Shown: positions 51,882 to 61,068, counted from the stretch's first letter. The stretch: 64,000 bases of DNA from Sporosarcina psychrophila (GCF_001590685.1 NZ_CP014616.1:146501-210500), one strand, 5' to 3'. Translations and numbers: made by a program. The notes: generated by a model not told the origin, from the letters alone.

Positions 51882-53708
51882 ATGGGCTTTAAAGACGATT
51901 TTAAACGTGAGATGCGTAACATAAAGAAAGACGTAGAAAAAGAAGTACATAAAACCTGGGAGATGGATTACAAAGGGCATCGGATTGAAGTTATAAACCA
52001 GATGAAAGAAGAGTTACTTATCATTGATGGTGTAACAGTTGATCGAAATAAACGAAAATCTTTACTTTCTCATATTATCCCGTATTCCAAGTTATCAGGC
52101 ATACTTGATCTGCAAGATGGCAGAAAGCATGTCATTTCCGTTAAACTCGGTGGTTATGTAAAACTTAATTGTATTGTGAAAATAGATAATGAAACGGTTT
52201 TAGACGACTCCCTGAAGTTAGATTTTCTTCCGTGGGATAATAAAGAAAAAATTGTGGCCTTTATTCAACAACAAATTCAAACGCACAACAAAATAGTAGA
52301 TGATCATTTACCAGATGAAGAATATTTGTATGATGAAAATCATCCACGAATGGCTTCAGGTATGTTCGATAATGTTGCAGATGATATACCTACACCATTT
52401 TACGTGAAAAAAATACTGAAGCTCTTTGAAGAGCAGCTAAATCATCCTTCTATCAAAACACGAAAAGGTACATATGAAAAAATCACTTTTGACAATATGG
52501 CCAACTACAGTGATGAATTCATTGAACGATTCAAGCAAGCCCAATTTGACGAATCCCGTGTACAACAAGAGGCATTATGGCTTCTAGAGCATGCAGCACA
52601 TAGGGAGGTTGTAAAATTTTCAATCACTGTACTTGGATGTACGGATTGTGAAAAATATAAAGAGCTATTATTCACATTGGGTATGCATGAAGAGTTTACA
52701 CCCTATGTCCTATTTGCATTGAAGAATGGTACAATGCGGGCAAACAACCAAGTTTGGCAACTTGCTCAATCCGTTCATGGTTGGGGGAAGATTGCGGCTG
52801 TTGGCCAACTGGAAGCAACAACGCCAGAAATAAAACAATGGTTACTGACAAAGGGCTGCAGAAATAAAATTATGGATGAGTATTTAGCCTATAGTTGTGC
52901 CGTAAAAGGAGAGCTTGACGTAGCTCTATATGAAGAAACGATTTCGAAAGAGCTATATGATGGAGCAGGTCTTATCATCCAAGCCCTTCTTAATGAGCGT
53001 GCTCCAGAAAGTATCGAAGATTATCCATATGCAAGCGCGGTTCTTTCACGCTTCGTTTACCATGCACGTACTCACTGTAAAACACTTGAGGATTTTTATC
53101 CGTTAATGAAAATAAGTGAATTTTTAAATGCCGATAGTGAAGTTTGGGAAGAACGTTTTAACGATCAGTGGAAACAACAAGAGTACGCTTCCATTCAGCA
53201 AGCGATTCAACCTATTATAAATGAACCTAAATGGTCACAGCTTGTATTGGAAGCACTACAGCAAGAAAACAATATGAAAGCACTTAAAATCGCTCTCTTT
53301 TATCAAGTAGACGTTACACAGAATTTGTTTGATATGCTAGAGAAAGATCCCGAAAACAGTGAACTATATGTAGTGGTTATGGATACAAAAAATCATAAGT
53401 ATATCGAAGACATCTGCATATTTGCAGAAACGCATTTATCGTTATCAAGTCTGTCAAATGAAGAACAACATTGTCTGCAATGCATTGTTCAAGATTTGTA
53501 TGGGTATGAAGGAGTGGGATTACCACTGATTCAAGCTGCTCTTGCATCAGATAATGGGAGTTTGCAATACCATGCACTCAGTGTGCTAGAAAGGTGGTCT
53601 CCATCGATTTCCCAACAGCCTGCTTTGCAGAAAAGCATTAAAAATATTGCAATTACGACAAAAGATAAAGAAGACCGCCAGCTAGCAAATAGATTATTGG
53701 TAAAATAA
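51882..53708 (+). CDS. Large helical-repeat (HEAT-like) protein of unknown function
   Basis: 608 residues, soluble, no signal peptide. The N-terminal 140 residues start with an amphipathic charged helix (DFKREMRNIKKDVEKEVHKT) and a beta-rich part. Residues 170-600 are regular helical pairs reminiscent of HEAT/ARM repeats (LPLIQAALASDNGSLQYHAL, VLERWSPSI). A short SLxCTDCEKYK cysteine pair occurs near residue 253. AAGGAGGA precedes the ATG. No close family is recognised; flanked by direct repeats. Confidence 0.78.
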   Translation: MGFKDDFKREMRNIKKDVEKEVHKTWEMDYKGHRIEVINQMKEELLIIDGVTVDRNKRKSLLSHIIPYSKLSGILDLQDGRKHVISVKLGGYVKLNCIVKIDNETVLDDSLKLDFLPWDNKEKIVAFIQQQIQTHNKIVDDHLPDEEYLYDENHPRMASGMFDNVADDIPTPFYVKKILKLFEEQLNHPSIKTRKGTYEKITFDNMANYSDEFIERFKQAQFDESRVQQEALWLLEHAAHREVVKFSITVLGCTDCEKYKELLFTLGMHEEFTPYVLFALKNGTMRANNQVWQLAQSVHGWGKIAAVGQLEATTPEIKQWLLTKGCRNKIMDEYLAYSCAVKGELDVALYEETISKELYDGAGLIIQALLNERAPESIEDYPYASAVLSRFVYHARTHCKTLEDFYPLMKISEFLNADSEVWEERFNDQWKQQEYASIQQAIQPIINEPKWSQLVLEALQQENNMKALKIALFYQVDVTQNLFDMLEKDPENSELYVVVMDTKNHKYIEDICIFAETHLSLSSLSNEEQHCLQCIVQDLYGYEGVGLPLIQAALASDNGSLQYHALSVLERWSPSISQQPALQKSIKNIAITTKDKEDRQLANRLLVK

Positions 53709-53788
53709 TAAAAGAGATTTATTCAGTATTCCTCGATTTCTTTGACGCTTCTTGCAATTGGTGAATTACCTTCATTCACTGTAATTTA

Positions 53789-53833
53789 AGGTGCCTGGTT
53801 CAGATGCAATTCCGAATTGTATTAGTATCGGGT
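53789..53833 (+). repeat. Direct repeat C flanking the helical-repeat gene
   Basis: AGGTGCCTGGTTCAGATGCA and downstream bases correspond to repeat B at 51750; about three quarters of positions agree by eye. Confidence 0.55.
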
Positions 53834-53909
53834 ACCTTTTTGAAATTAATTCCATTTTCATAATTTCTCACTTTTAAGACAAGCTATATAAAAGGAGAAA
53901 GGTGATTAA

Positions 53910-53951
53910 ATGGATATTAATTATGGATTAGGTAGTTCGCAGTATGAATAA
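53910..53951 (+). CDS. 13-codon leader peptide overlapping the splB start
   Basis: AAAGGAGAAAGGTGATTAA precedes an ATG opening MDINYGLGSSQYE and a stop. The splB ATG lies inside its last codons (overlap 8 bases), and splB itself has no ribosome site of its own. Translational coupling is the simplest reading. It occupies the place of the splA regulator gene of B. subtilis but shows no similarity to SplA. Confidence 0.55.
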   Translation: MDINYGLGSSQYE

Positions 53952-54972
53952 ACCCTTCACACCACAGCTTGTCTATTTTGAGCCTAATGCACTTGAATAT
54001 CCGCTTGGAAAAGAATTAAAGGAAAAGTTCGAGAAAATGGGGATTGAAACGCGCTTTACGACCTCACATAATCAGATTCGGGACTTGCCGGGTGATACGG
54101 ACGCTCAAAAATACCGTATCGCGAAATCTACCTTGGTCGTAGGCGTTCGGAAAACGTTGAAATTTGAGACGTCGAAACCATCAGCCGAATATGCAATCCC
54201 GCTTGCGACAGGGTGTATGGGGCATTGTCATTATTGTTATTTGCAAACGACGATGGGCAGCAAACCCTATATTCGAACTTACGTTAACGTGGAGGAGATT
54301 TTAGAAGCGGCTGATCGCTACATCGAAGAACGTGCGCCTGAAATTACCCGATTCGAAGCTGCGTGTACATCCGATATTGTAGGAATTGATCATTTGACAC
54401 ATTCATTAAAAAGAGCAATTGAACATATTGGTCAAACAGAATTAGGTAGGCTGCGTTTTGTGACGAAATTCCATTTTGTAGACCATCTATTGGATGCTAA
54501 GCATAATGGCAACACGCGATTCAGATTTAGCGTAAACGCTGATTATGTTATCAAGAACTTCGAGCCCGGCACTTCTCCTCTGGATAAAAGAATCGAGGCT
54601 GCAGGGAAAGTCGCGAGAGCTGGTTACCCACTAGGCTTTATAGTTGCTCCCATTTACCTTCATGAGGGCTGGGAGGAAGGCTACCGCTACTTGTTTGAGC
54701 GACTTGACGAGGAATTGCCGCAAGATGCAAGAGAGGATATTACTTTTGAATTCATTCAACACCGATTTACGAAGCCTGCGAAAAAAGTAATTGAAAAGAA
54801 CTACCCGAAGACAAAATTGGAGTTAGATGAAGATAAAAGGCGCTACAAGTGGGGCAAGTATGGAATCGGTAAGTATATTTACCAAAAGGACGAAGAGGAT
54901 GAAATCAAATCATATTTATACGGCTACATGGAAAAGTACTTTCCGAATGCGAAGTTGGAGTATTTTACTTGA
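53944..54972 (+). CDS. splB: Spore photoproduct lyase
   Basis: Radical-SAM enzyme that reverses the spore photoproduct (5-thyminyl-5,6-dihydrothymine) during germination. 342 residues. Cluster cysteines C91, C95 and C98 are in CMGHCHYCYL, and C141 in EAACTSDIVG matches the hydrogen-donor cysteine of B. subtilis SplB. C-terminal KYGIGKYIYQ is also typical. Shows that the organism makes endospores or descends from one that does. Confidence 0.96.
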   Translation: MNKPFTPQLVYFEPNALEYPLGKELKEKFEKMGIETRFTTSHNQIRDLPGDTDAQKYRIAKSTLVVGVRKTLKFETSKPSAEYAIPLATGCMGHCHYCYLQTTMGSKPYIRTYVNVEEILEAADRYIEERAPEITRFEAACTSDIVGIDHLTHSLKRAIEHIGQTELGRLRFVTKFHFVDHLLDAKHNGNTRFRFSVNADYVIKNFEPGTSPLDKRIEAAGKVARAGYPLGFIVAPIYLHEGWEEGYRYLFERLDEELPQDAREDITFEFIQHRFTKPAKKVIEKNYPKTKLELDEDKRRYKWGKYGIGKYIYQKDEEDEIKSYLYGYMEKYFPNAKLEYFT

Positions 54973-55062
54973 GCCACCAAAAAAGCATAAGGGCCCAGGT
55001 AAACCGGGGCTTTACGGGGATTTGTATGAAATATGGATGATATAGATTGAGTGCAACAAGAA

Positions 55063-55089
55063 AACAGCCACCTGATTCAGGTGGCTGTT
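55063..55089. terminator. Bidirectional terminator between splB and the AhpD-like gene
   Basis: Stem AACAGCCACCTG / CAGGTGGCTGTT with a 3-base loop between convergent genes. Confidence 0.8.
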
Positions 55090-55094
55090 CCATG

Positions 55095-55454
55095 TTATTG
55101 AACTATTCCTATAAAGTCTTCGAGTGCATCCTGCCAAATGGTTACACCTTGGCTCATTGCGGAACCGCCGCCTAGAGCCGCAGCCACCCCAATTGCCTCC
55201 ATCATTTCTTCCTCAGTGCCACCCGCATCCAGGCAACCCTTTGTGTGATAGAGGATGCAATATTCGTTATTTGCGTGCACGCTAATGGCGAGAGCGATTA
55301 GCTGTTTGTCTTTCAGATTCAATTTGCCGTCTTCGAAACACGACTCAGTGAATGCATGAAACGCCCTAGCCACCTCCGGCAATTTTTCTGAGAAACTGCC
55401 CATTCCAACTTTGTATTCCTGTAATACGGCTTCTGAATAAGTGATTTCATCCAT
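55095..55454 (-). CDS. Carboxymuconolactone decarboxylase / AhpD-like protein
   Basis: 119 residues. The core AIALAISVHANNEYCILYHT with KGCLDAGGTEEEMMEAIGVA is the CMD fold. In AhpD peroxidase partners the motif is CxxCxxxH; here the second cysteine is replaced (CILYH), leaving one cysteine plus H, so the redox chemistry may differ. Strong AGGAGGG before the ATG. Confidence 0.87.
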   Translation of the reverse strand: MDEITYSEAVLQEYKVGMGSFSEKLPEVARAFHAFTESCFEDGKLNLKDKQLIALAISVHANNEYCILYHTKGCLDAGGTEEEMMEAIGVAAALGGGSAMSQGVTIWQDALEDFIGIVQ

Positions 55455-55638
55455 TTAGTACCCTCCTATTCGAAGGTAGTATTAGCGAGACGGAGGAAGG
55501 CATGCATGCATTGTTTTTAGGATAAATAAATTCCTTACTTTTATATTGATATAGCCTCTGCCGTGCATACTTTTAGAATATTTCACAATACTAAGTGCGC
55601 TGTAACTTATTTTATTTGTAGGAAGGGAAGAGGTATAA

Positions 55639-55917
55639 ATGGCTAAGCGTTCTGATACAAGTTGGAAGAAGGATAATCCAAACACATTTTTAAGCAACTC
55701 TGTTCAAAAGGCGGATCGTGCAGTGAAGCAAGCCATGACGCACCCAGAAGAGATTGCAGTTGAGCATGCTTTCAATTCGATAGCACGGGCTGACAAGGCA
55801 CGCTTACATGCAGAACAGCAGGATGAGCCAGCAAATTCAGTCCAGCAAAACAAAGAACAGCTAGATGTGATAAAGGGGCAATTAAACGAAGCCAATGGGA
55901 TTGTGAAAGATCATTAA
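55639..55917 (+). CDS. Hypothetical small charged helical protein
   Basis: 92 residues, soluble, very polar. The segment NSVQKADRAVKQAMTHPEEI with the following AVEHAFNSIARADKARLHAE forms two amphipathic helices, and a glutamine-rich stretch follows. AGGGAAGAGG precedes the ATG. No family is recognised; the composition recalls small spore-associated proteins but that is only an impression. Confidence 0.7.
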   Translation: MAKRSDTSWKKDNPNTFLSNSVQKADRAVKQAMTHPEEIAVEHAFNSIARADKARLHAEQQDEPANSVQQNKEQLDVIKGQLNEANGIVKDH

Positions 55918-56033
55918 AATGAGGCAATCACCCCCACAGGTTTCGTAAAGCTTTTGGGGAGAAACAGTCCTCGTTTTACGTACCTAGTTTAGTGTTTCCC
56001 TTCAAATAGGATGAAAAACAGCATGGGATAAAT

Positions 56034-56078
56034 TACGAAAGAAACACTACAGTGACTTGCTGTAGTGTTTCTTTCGTA
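56034..56078. terminator. Strong bidirectional hairpin
   Basis: Perfect 19-base stem (TACGAAAGAAACACTACAG and its complement) with a 7-base loop, between the small protein gene and the decarboxylase gene. A second dyad CCGAAAC / GTTTCGG follows at about 56153-56172. Confidence 0.78.
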
Positions 56079-56216
56079 TGAACGGAAATACCTGGCGAAT
56101 AATTAGGAGTAAGTAGGGGGAGATGGGGTAATTCAGATAATAGAGTAGCTACCGAAACGCTCCATTGTTTCGGAAACAGCTAACCTTTGAAAAACGCAAA
56201 GGAGGAATAGACTAAA

Positions 56217-57910
56217 ATGGATAAAATGCAACAGCCGATACCAACACACCCGCCCACACTCGGGCAATATCTTTTCGACAGTCTAAAAGCGGAGGGTATT
56301 ACCGAAGTTTTTGGCGTTCCAGGCGATTATAATTTCACCCTTCTGGATACGTTGGAGCAATATGATGGAATTTGTTTCATAAATGCACGCAACGAGCTAG
56401 GGGCGGGATATGCAACTGATGGCTACGGACGACTTCATGGCTTGTCAGCGTTCATTACAACTTTTGGTGTTGGCGAGATGAGTGCCTGCAATCCTATCGC
56501 GGGTGCGAACAGTGAATATGTGCCACTCATACATATCGTCGGAGCTCCCAAAACAATGGATCAGCAGGCGCATAAATTAGCGCACCATTCCCTACAGGAC
56601 GGCGATTTTGACGTATTCCGGCAAGTGTCTACGCATCTGTGCGCCTATACAGCAATCGTGACGCCGGAAAATGCCGAACAGGAGATTTCAGCAGCAATCC
56701 GCATAGCTAAACAAAAACGCAAGCCGGTCTATTTGATGGTAGCTATGGATTTGGTCACGAAGCCCATCGTACAGCGAGGTGTTCCGGAAGTCACTAAAGT
56801 CACGACATATAAACCAGCGCTTCAGGCTGCGATTCAGCATATAACGAGATTGTTAAACGGTACGAACAATGTAGTTCTTTTATCGGATATGCTGTCGCTC
56901 CGCTATGGACTTAGAGATTCCGTTCACCAGCTGTCGTCGGATTTAAACGTACCGGCTGCTTCGCTTATGATGGGCAAGAGTAGCTTAGACGAACAGCACC
57001 CGAATTATATCGGCGTGTATGGCGGAGCATTAGGAAGTGAACAGGTCAGAACAATCGTTGAAAGCGCGGACTATGTGATTGCGATTGGTATGATTTGGAA
57101 CGACACGAATTCTGCGAAGGAAACGGCAATGCTTCATCGGCTTCGCCTCATCGACATTCAGCCTGAGTTTGTACGGGTCGGGGAATCCATGTACGAGCAG
57201 GTGATGGCGGCAGATCTTGTCGCTGCCTTGAACACGTGCGGGTGGACCCGAAGCGGGGCTTTACCTCAAGTTTCCTTCCCTTATGATGAACTATCTGGTG
57301 ATCCGGAGCAGCCAATTCGAGCAGCATCTTATTATCCACGCTTCCAGCGGATGTTGAAGGAAAAAGACATTGTTGTGGTTGAGACTGGAACCTTTGGGTA
57401 TGGGATGTCACAAGTGCGACTGCCGGCAGGAGCCGAATATATTAGCCAGCAAGGTTGGCAGAGCATCGGTTATGCAACACCAGCTGCATTCGGGGCATGC
57501 ATCGCGGAACCGGACAGACGTGTGCTGCTGTTTACTGGGGAAGGTTCGCTGCAGGTGACGGTTCAAGAAATCAGTACGATGCTGGATAATGGCTGCCGAC
57601 CCATTCTGTTCATCCTCAATAACAGCGGCTACACAATTGAAAATACTTAAATATCAAGACGTCTAACCAGCAGTACAACGAGATTCCAAACTGGAATTAT
57701 ACGCAGCTGGCTGATGCCTTTGGCGGAAAGGCATTCACGGTTGAAGTACGAACAAACCAAGAGTTGGATGAGGCGATTTCCGCAGCGGAACAAGCGCAAA
57801 CGAGCCAGCTGTGCATGATTGAAATGATTGTCACTGACCCGATGGATGCACCCGATTATTTAATCCAGCTCCGCAAGCATTTAGAAGAACAAGAACGTCT
57901 GAAAGAGTAG
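56217..57910 (+). pseudogene. Indolepyruvate/2-keto-acid decarboxylase gene with one frameshift
   Basis: ThDP enzyme of the IpdC/KdcA/pyruvate decarboxylase family. The first frame (56217-57650) has the catalytic glutamate (NARNELGAGYATDGYGR), the HH pair (AHHSLQDGDF) and the cofactor motif GEGSLQ...LNNSGYTIE, then stops. From 57644 the other frame continues with YLNIKTSNQQYNEIPNWNYT up to QERLKE and a stop at 57910, the expected C-terminus. One missing A in the run GAAAATAC explains it. Repaired length would be about 564 residues, normal for the family. It could be real decay, a sequencing error in the A-run, or slippage. Confidence 0.85.
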
Positions 57911-57944
57911 CTGTATGCTGCTACTTCAAATAAGGAATTGCATT

Positions 57945-57970
57945 GAGCGCACTTCTCGGAGTGCGCTTTT
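57945..57970 (+). terminator. Intrinsic terminator after the decarboxylase gene
   Basis: Stem GAGCGCACT / AGTGCGCTT with loop TCTCGG and a T4 tail. Confidence 0.8.
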
Positions 57971-58077
57971 ATGTTTATTAGACTACGAGAACGTTACCCT
58001 CAACACAACAATGCATAAACCTAAGTGAAAACATGGGGAAATAAGTAATCCCAATTATTTTTCCAATCGATTTACAA

Positions 58078-58866
58078 CTACCGGCAGAAAAACCCCTCAA
58101 CTGGCACGTCATAATCCATGAAAGCCTCGCTGAATAAGGCCTTGCCGATGAGTTCGCGCAAGACGCCTGAATAATAGCCGGGCAGATTCCGGACTTTTTT
58201 CTGTTTGGTTGTTTGAACCGCAATACGAAGGGCATGCATGGCTAATTGCTCGAACAGTTCTCCTTTGTCTTCGTGAATACTGAATTTCAGCATTTGTAGG
58301 GACTGTTTCCGATAGACGCCGTAAAAATTACGTGCTAATTTACTTTCTCCGATTGTTGAAGAAAGAAGAGATTTCATCTTGCCAAAAAGTGTAGTAGGCA
58401 CAATTTCCGTAGGAGACGTTCTTTTAAGGTCTTTAGGTTTTATCGCTTTAGAAAGAGAAGCTTCGGTTTGTAGATTAGTGGGTTCAACCTTACTGCTAGA
58501 AGGCTTTTCGTCATCATTCGGGGTGTTCAATTTCGACTGGTCATTAGTAGGTTTAATGACATAAATATTAGCGCCTAGACCGCTCATAACGGGGCGGATA
58601 TAGTGAATGCGTTCGATGATTTCGAGCTTTTCTAATTTGCGGATGGCGCGTCGAACGGTTGCGTTGGATTTCTTGATGGCCTTTTCGATTGTTTCGTGTT
58701 TCAAGTGGGCGGCGCCGTATTTAACGGAGTAGCGACGGATCATATCAAGAACAGCCCGCTCTGTTTGATTCATGTCGTTCCAGTTCGTGAGTACGTGTTG
58801 CCTTGTTGCTGCGTCTAAATCGTGTTTGTTTGTGAAGTGTGCGTATTCCGTTAGGTAAGTTGTCAT
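58078..58866 (-). CDS. Winged-helix DNA-binding protein, replication/plasmid-regulator-like
   Basis: 262 residues. N-terminal winged helix-turn-helix (LKHETIEKAIKKSNATVRRA, IRKLEKLEIIERI) and a low-complexity linker (residues 115-150). The C-terminal helical part ends LPGYYSGVLRELIGKALF and VPVEGFF. AAAGGGGA precedes the ATG. Similar proteins in Bacillaceae are annotated only as HTH proteins. A second, C-terminal-only copy lies at 62327-62419. Confidence 0.82.
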   Translation of the reverse strand: MTTYLTEYAHFTNKHDLDAATRQHVLTNWNDMNQTERAVLDMIRRYSVKYGAAHLKHETIEKAIKKSNATVRRAIRKLEKLEIIERIHYIRPVMSGLGANIYVIKPTNDQSKLNTPNDDEKPSSSKVEPTNLQTEASLSKAIKPKDLKRTSPTEIVPTTLFGKMKSLLSSTIGESKLARNFYGVYRKQSLQMLKFSIHEDKGELFEQLAMHALRIAVQTTKQKKVRNLPGYYSGVLRELIGKALFSEAFMDYDVPVEGFFCR

Positions 58867-59120
58867 AAAGAATATCCCCTTTATTCTTTATATAGAAGGG
58901 AATTGAGATTTAGGGGACAATGTTGTGAAAAAAGTTTTTGTGATTTTATCAGAAGAGCGCAAGCAAATTTAAACTTGTTTGCCTGGACTCATCTATTCAG
59001 TCAAAATAGTGAGATCTGGATGTAAATCGTTTTTTACTAAATTGGATTAAAGTCTGCCATGATTGTTGAGCGTTCTACAATCGTAGTGATGTTCATTTGA
59101 AAATTATATTCTGAATAGAA
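58867..59120. other. Intergenic region without recognised elements
   Basis: Divergent promoter region of the winged-helix gene and unassigned AT-rich sequence; nothing further is seen before the terminator at 59121. Confidence 0.4.
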
Positions 59121-59159
59121 AAAAGGACTGAATGGCACATTGGCCATTCAGTCCTTTTA
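59121..59159. terminator. Intrinsic terminator of the Asp-rich lipoprotein gene
   Basis: Stem AAAAAGGACTGAATGGC / GGCCATTCAGTCCTTTT with a 5-base loop, bidirectional in form. Confidence 0.85.
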
Positions 59160-59186
59160 TAAGCTCAGCGCTTAGTGGTTTTGCTA

Positions 59187-59495
59187 TTAACCATCTGTGC
59201 CGGCATCAGTATCCGTACCTTCGTCAGTATCTACGTCCACATCCGCATCCGTATCTGCATCGGTATCTGTGCCCTCGTCAGTGTCTACATCCACATCCGC
59301 ATCTGTACCATCGTCAGTATCTACATCCACATTTGTATCTGTACCGTCATTAGGATCAACATCTTCTACAGGGTTATTAACATCCACGTCGACGTCGTCT
59401 TCACCGTCGCCGCACGCTGCAAGCATCCCGACAGACAGGATTGTTGCTGCACCAAGTTTCAACCATTTCTTTTCTCCTGTGAGTTTCAAAGCCAT
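59187..59495 (-). CDS. Asp-rich repeat lipoprotein
   Basis: 102 residues. Signal peptide KKWLKLGAATILSVGMLAAC with lipobox LAAC, so it should be lipid-anchored outside the membrane. The mature part is a degenerate repeat of Asp with Thr, Val, Gly and Ala (blocks such as DVDVDTDEGTDTDA), strongly negative and probably disordered or cation-binding. The ATG at 59495 follows GGAGGAG. It stands alone; function unknown. Confidence 0.8.
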   Translation of the reverse strand: MALKLTGEKKWLKLGAATILSVGMLAACGDGEDDVDVDVNNPVEDVDPNDGTDTNVDVDTDDGTDADVDVDTDEGTDTDADTDADVDVDTDEGTDTDAGTDG

Positions 59496-59751
59496 TATAA
59501 TCTCCTCCAAAATTTTGTCTAGTTGTATAAGTGAAGCATGTCCTTGTTATACCCCGATTTTAATCTCTTAATCATGTGGAAGACGTCGCCGTATCATTCG
59601 AAGTTGATTGTGGTTCTACCATCATCAAAAACATTGCTATAATAAGGGAGTGTCAAATGCTGAATCAAAGCATTGACGCTCTTTTTAAGTTTATAATGTG
59701 AGTTTTACATTCGACATGACAGATTATACTAGTTGGGGAGTTGAAATAGAG

Positions 59752-60939
59752 ATGAATAAGAAGGACATTGCAGCGATTCGCAAGCAATTTAAGTTGGATA
59801 CGGATTTACTGAAAATCACTGACATTTACAAAGTGTATATTAAGCAGGAGAGCAGTGATTTCTATCATGAGGAAAGCCAGCCATTTGCCCTATTGGACAG
59901 AGAGCAACAAGAGTTGTTTCTGACTAACTTTAAAAAAGTGTTAGGTGGAAAACTGGGTTTAAAGTTATTTGAGGTGAAGTTTCAAGAGCAAGCGGAGGAG
60001 CAAACGGACCATACGCAACGGCTTTTATATGAGGGTCTCCATACGAATGAAGTAGAAGAGTGGAAAACGAATATGGAAAGCATCGCCCGAAAGATGGTGC
60101 AAGACGCTCAATATGAAAAGGACGTCGTAGTGACTTTTATTCGCGGTAATTATTATAAACCGACGAAAAGGAATCATGATGAAGAGGAAGTCGCAAAGCA
60201 GGATGAAGTGTACAAGAACCCATTCATTCTCTGCAGCATGAATCAGACTGAACTGCCGAAACGGTCACTTATATTTGATTTCAATGAGAAGGAATTTAAG
60301 TCTCGCGACATGCTTGATCCGATTATCAATTTAACTTCTCCAATTGGTGGATTTGTGTTCCCTTGCTTTACTGACAATGCGGCAGACGTCAATCACATTT
60401 TGTATGCTGCTGGCAAAGCGAATAAGCCAGATTACCACTTCATCGAGAATGTGCTAGACGGCGAAGAGATTATGACTGCAGAGGATGATAAAGCCGTCTT
60501 TGAAGAAATCGTAAAAGAAGTGGCTGGTAATGAGATGAATACAAAAACCCTTGCCAGTGTATATGATGAATTAAACAGTATGTTGCTTGTGGAAAACGAG
60601 GAAGAAGATGAAAGCCTTTCTACTTTGGATACTAAAGAAGTGGAGCGTGTGCTGAAGGCAAGTGGAGTGAAAGATGTGAGCACGGAAAAAGTGGAAAGGG
60701 CATTTCAGAAAGTAATCGAAGACAAAACATATGAAATGAAGGCAAGCCACATCCTTCCAAGTTACGCATCCAAGTCCATCAAGATTGAAACGAAAGTAGC
60801 AAATGTTGCTATCAGCCCGCAAGACTTGAGATATGTGAGGCAGGTCACTGTTAATGGAAAACGTTGCATATTGATTGAGGTGGAAGAAGACACGATAATT
60901 GAAGGGTTTACGCTACTTGAAGAAGAATTGTTGGAGTAG
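59752..60939 (+). CDS. DUF4317 family protein
   Basis: 395 residues beginning MNKKDIAAIRKQFKLDTDLL, the characteristic DUF4317 start, with RGNYYKPTKR, NPFILCSMNQTELPKRSLIF and the region near FPCFTDNAADVNHILYAAGK. Soluble, acidic. Function unknown. The ATG at 59752 is chosen on family grounds; the frame is open upstream to a GTG at 59698 with no ribosome site, and GGGGAG lies 12 bases before 59752. Confidence 0.85.
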   Translation: MNKKDIAAIRKQFKLDTDLLKITDIYKVYIKQESSDFYHEESQPFALLDREQQELFLTNFKKVLGGKLGLKLFEVKFQEQAEEQTDHTQRLLYEGLHTNEVEEWKTNMESIARKMVQDAQYEKDVVVTFIRGNYYKPTKRNHDEEEVAKQDEVYKNPFILCSMNQTELPKRSLIFDFNEKEFKSRDMLDPIINLTSPIGGFVFPCFTDNAADVNHILYAAGKANKPDYHFIENVLDGEEIMTAEDDKAVFEEIVKEVAGNEMNTKTLASVYDELNSMLLVENEEEDESLSTLDTKEVERVLKASGVKDVSTEKVERAFQKVIEDKTYEMKASHILPSYASKSIKIETKVANVAISPQDLRYVRQVTVNGKRCILIEVEEDTIIEGFTLLEEELLE

Positions 60940-60947
60940 ACAAGACA

Positions 60948-60999
60948 ATAACCTCATTTTGATGCGCTATGGTAGCCTTATCATAAGTAGGTGAGGTCT
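60948..60999 (+). repeat. Intergenic hairpin repeat R6
   Basis: AATAACCTCATTTTGATGCG, then GGTAGCCTTATCATAAGTAG and GTGAGGTCTCTT. The outer ACCTCA / TGAGGT arms pair. Behind the DUF4317 gene; same family as R1-R5. Confidence 0.6.
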
Positions 61000-61068
61000 C
61001 TTATTTGAGAAAAATACTACTACTACTACTAAATTTCAGGTACCCCTCATTCAAAGGAGTTGTCAATT

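Noticed and set aside
51647..51892. 81-codon plus-strand open frame
   Set aside because: It is built from repeats R5 and B, has no ribosome site and overlaps the real start of the helical-repeat protein gene.
54965..55045. Extra coding tail after splB in another frame
   Set aside because: A short open run exists past the splB stop, but splB already has its full family length and the run has no independent start.
59197..59571. Ser/Thr/Val-repeat protein on the plus strand
   Set aside because: It is the antisense of the Asp-repeat lipoprotein gene; the repeat simply keeps other frames open. The lipoprotein frame has a signal peptide and ribosome site.
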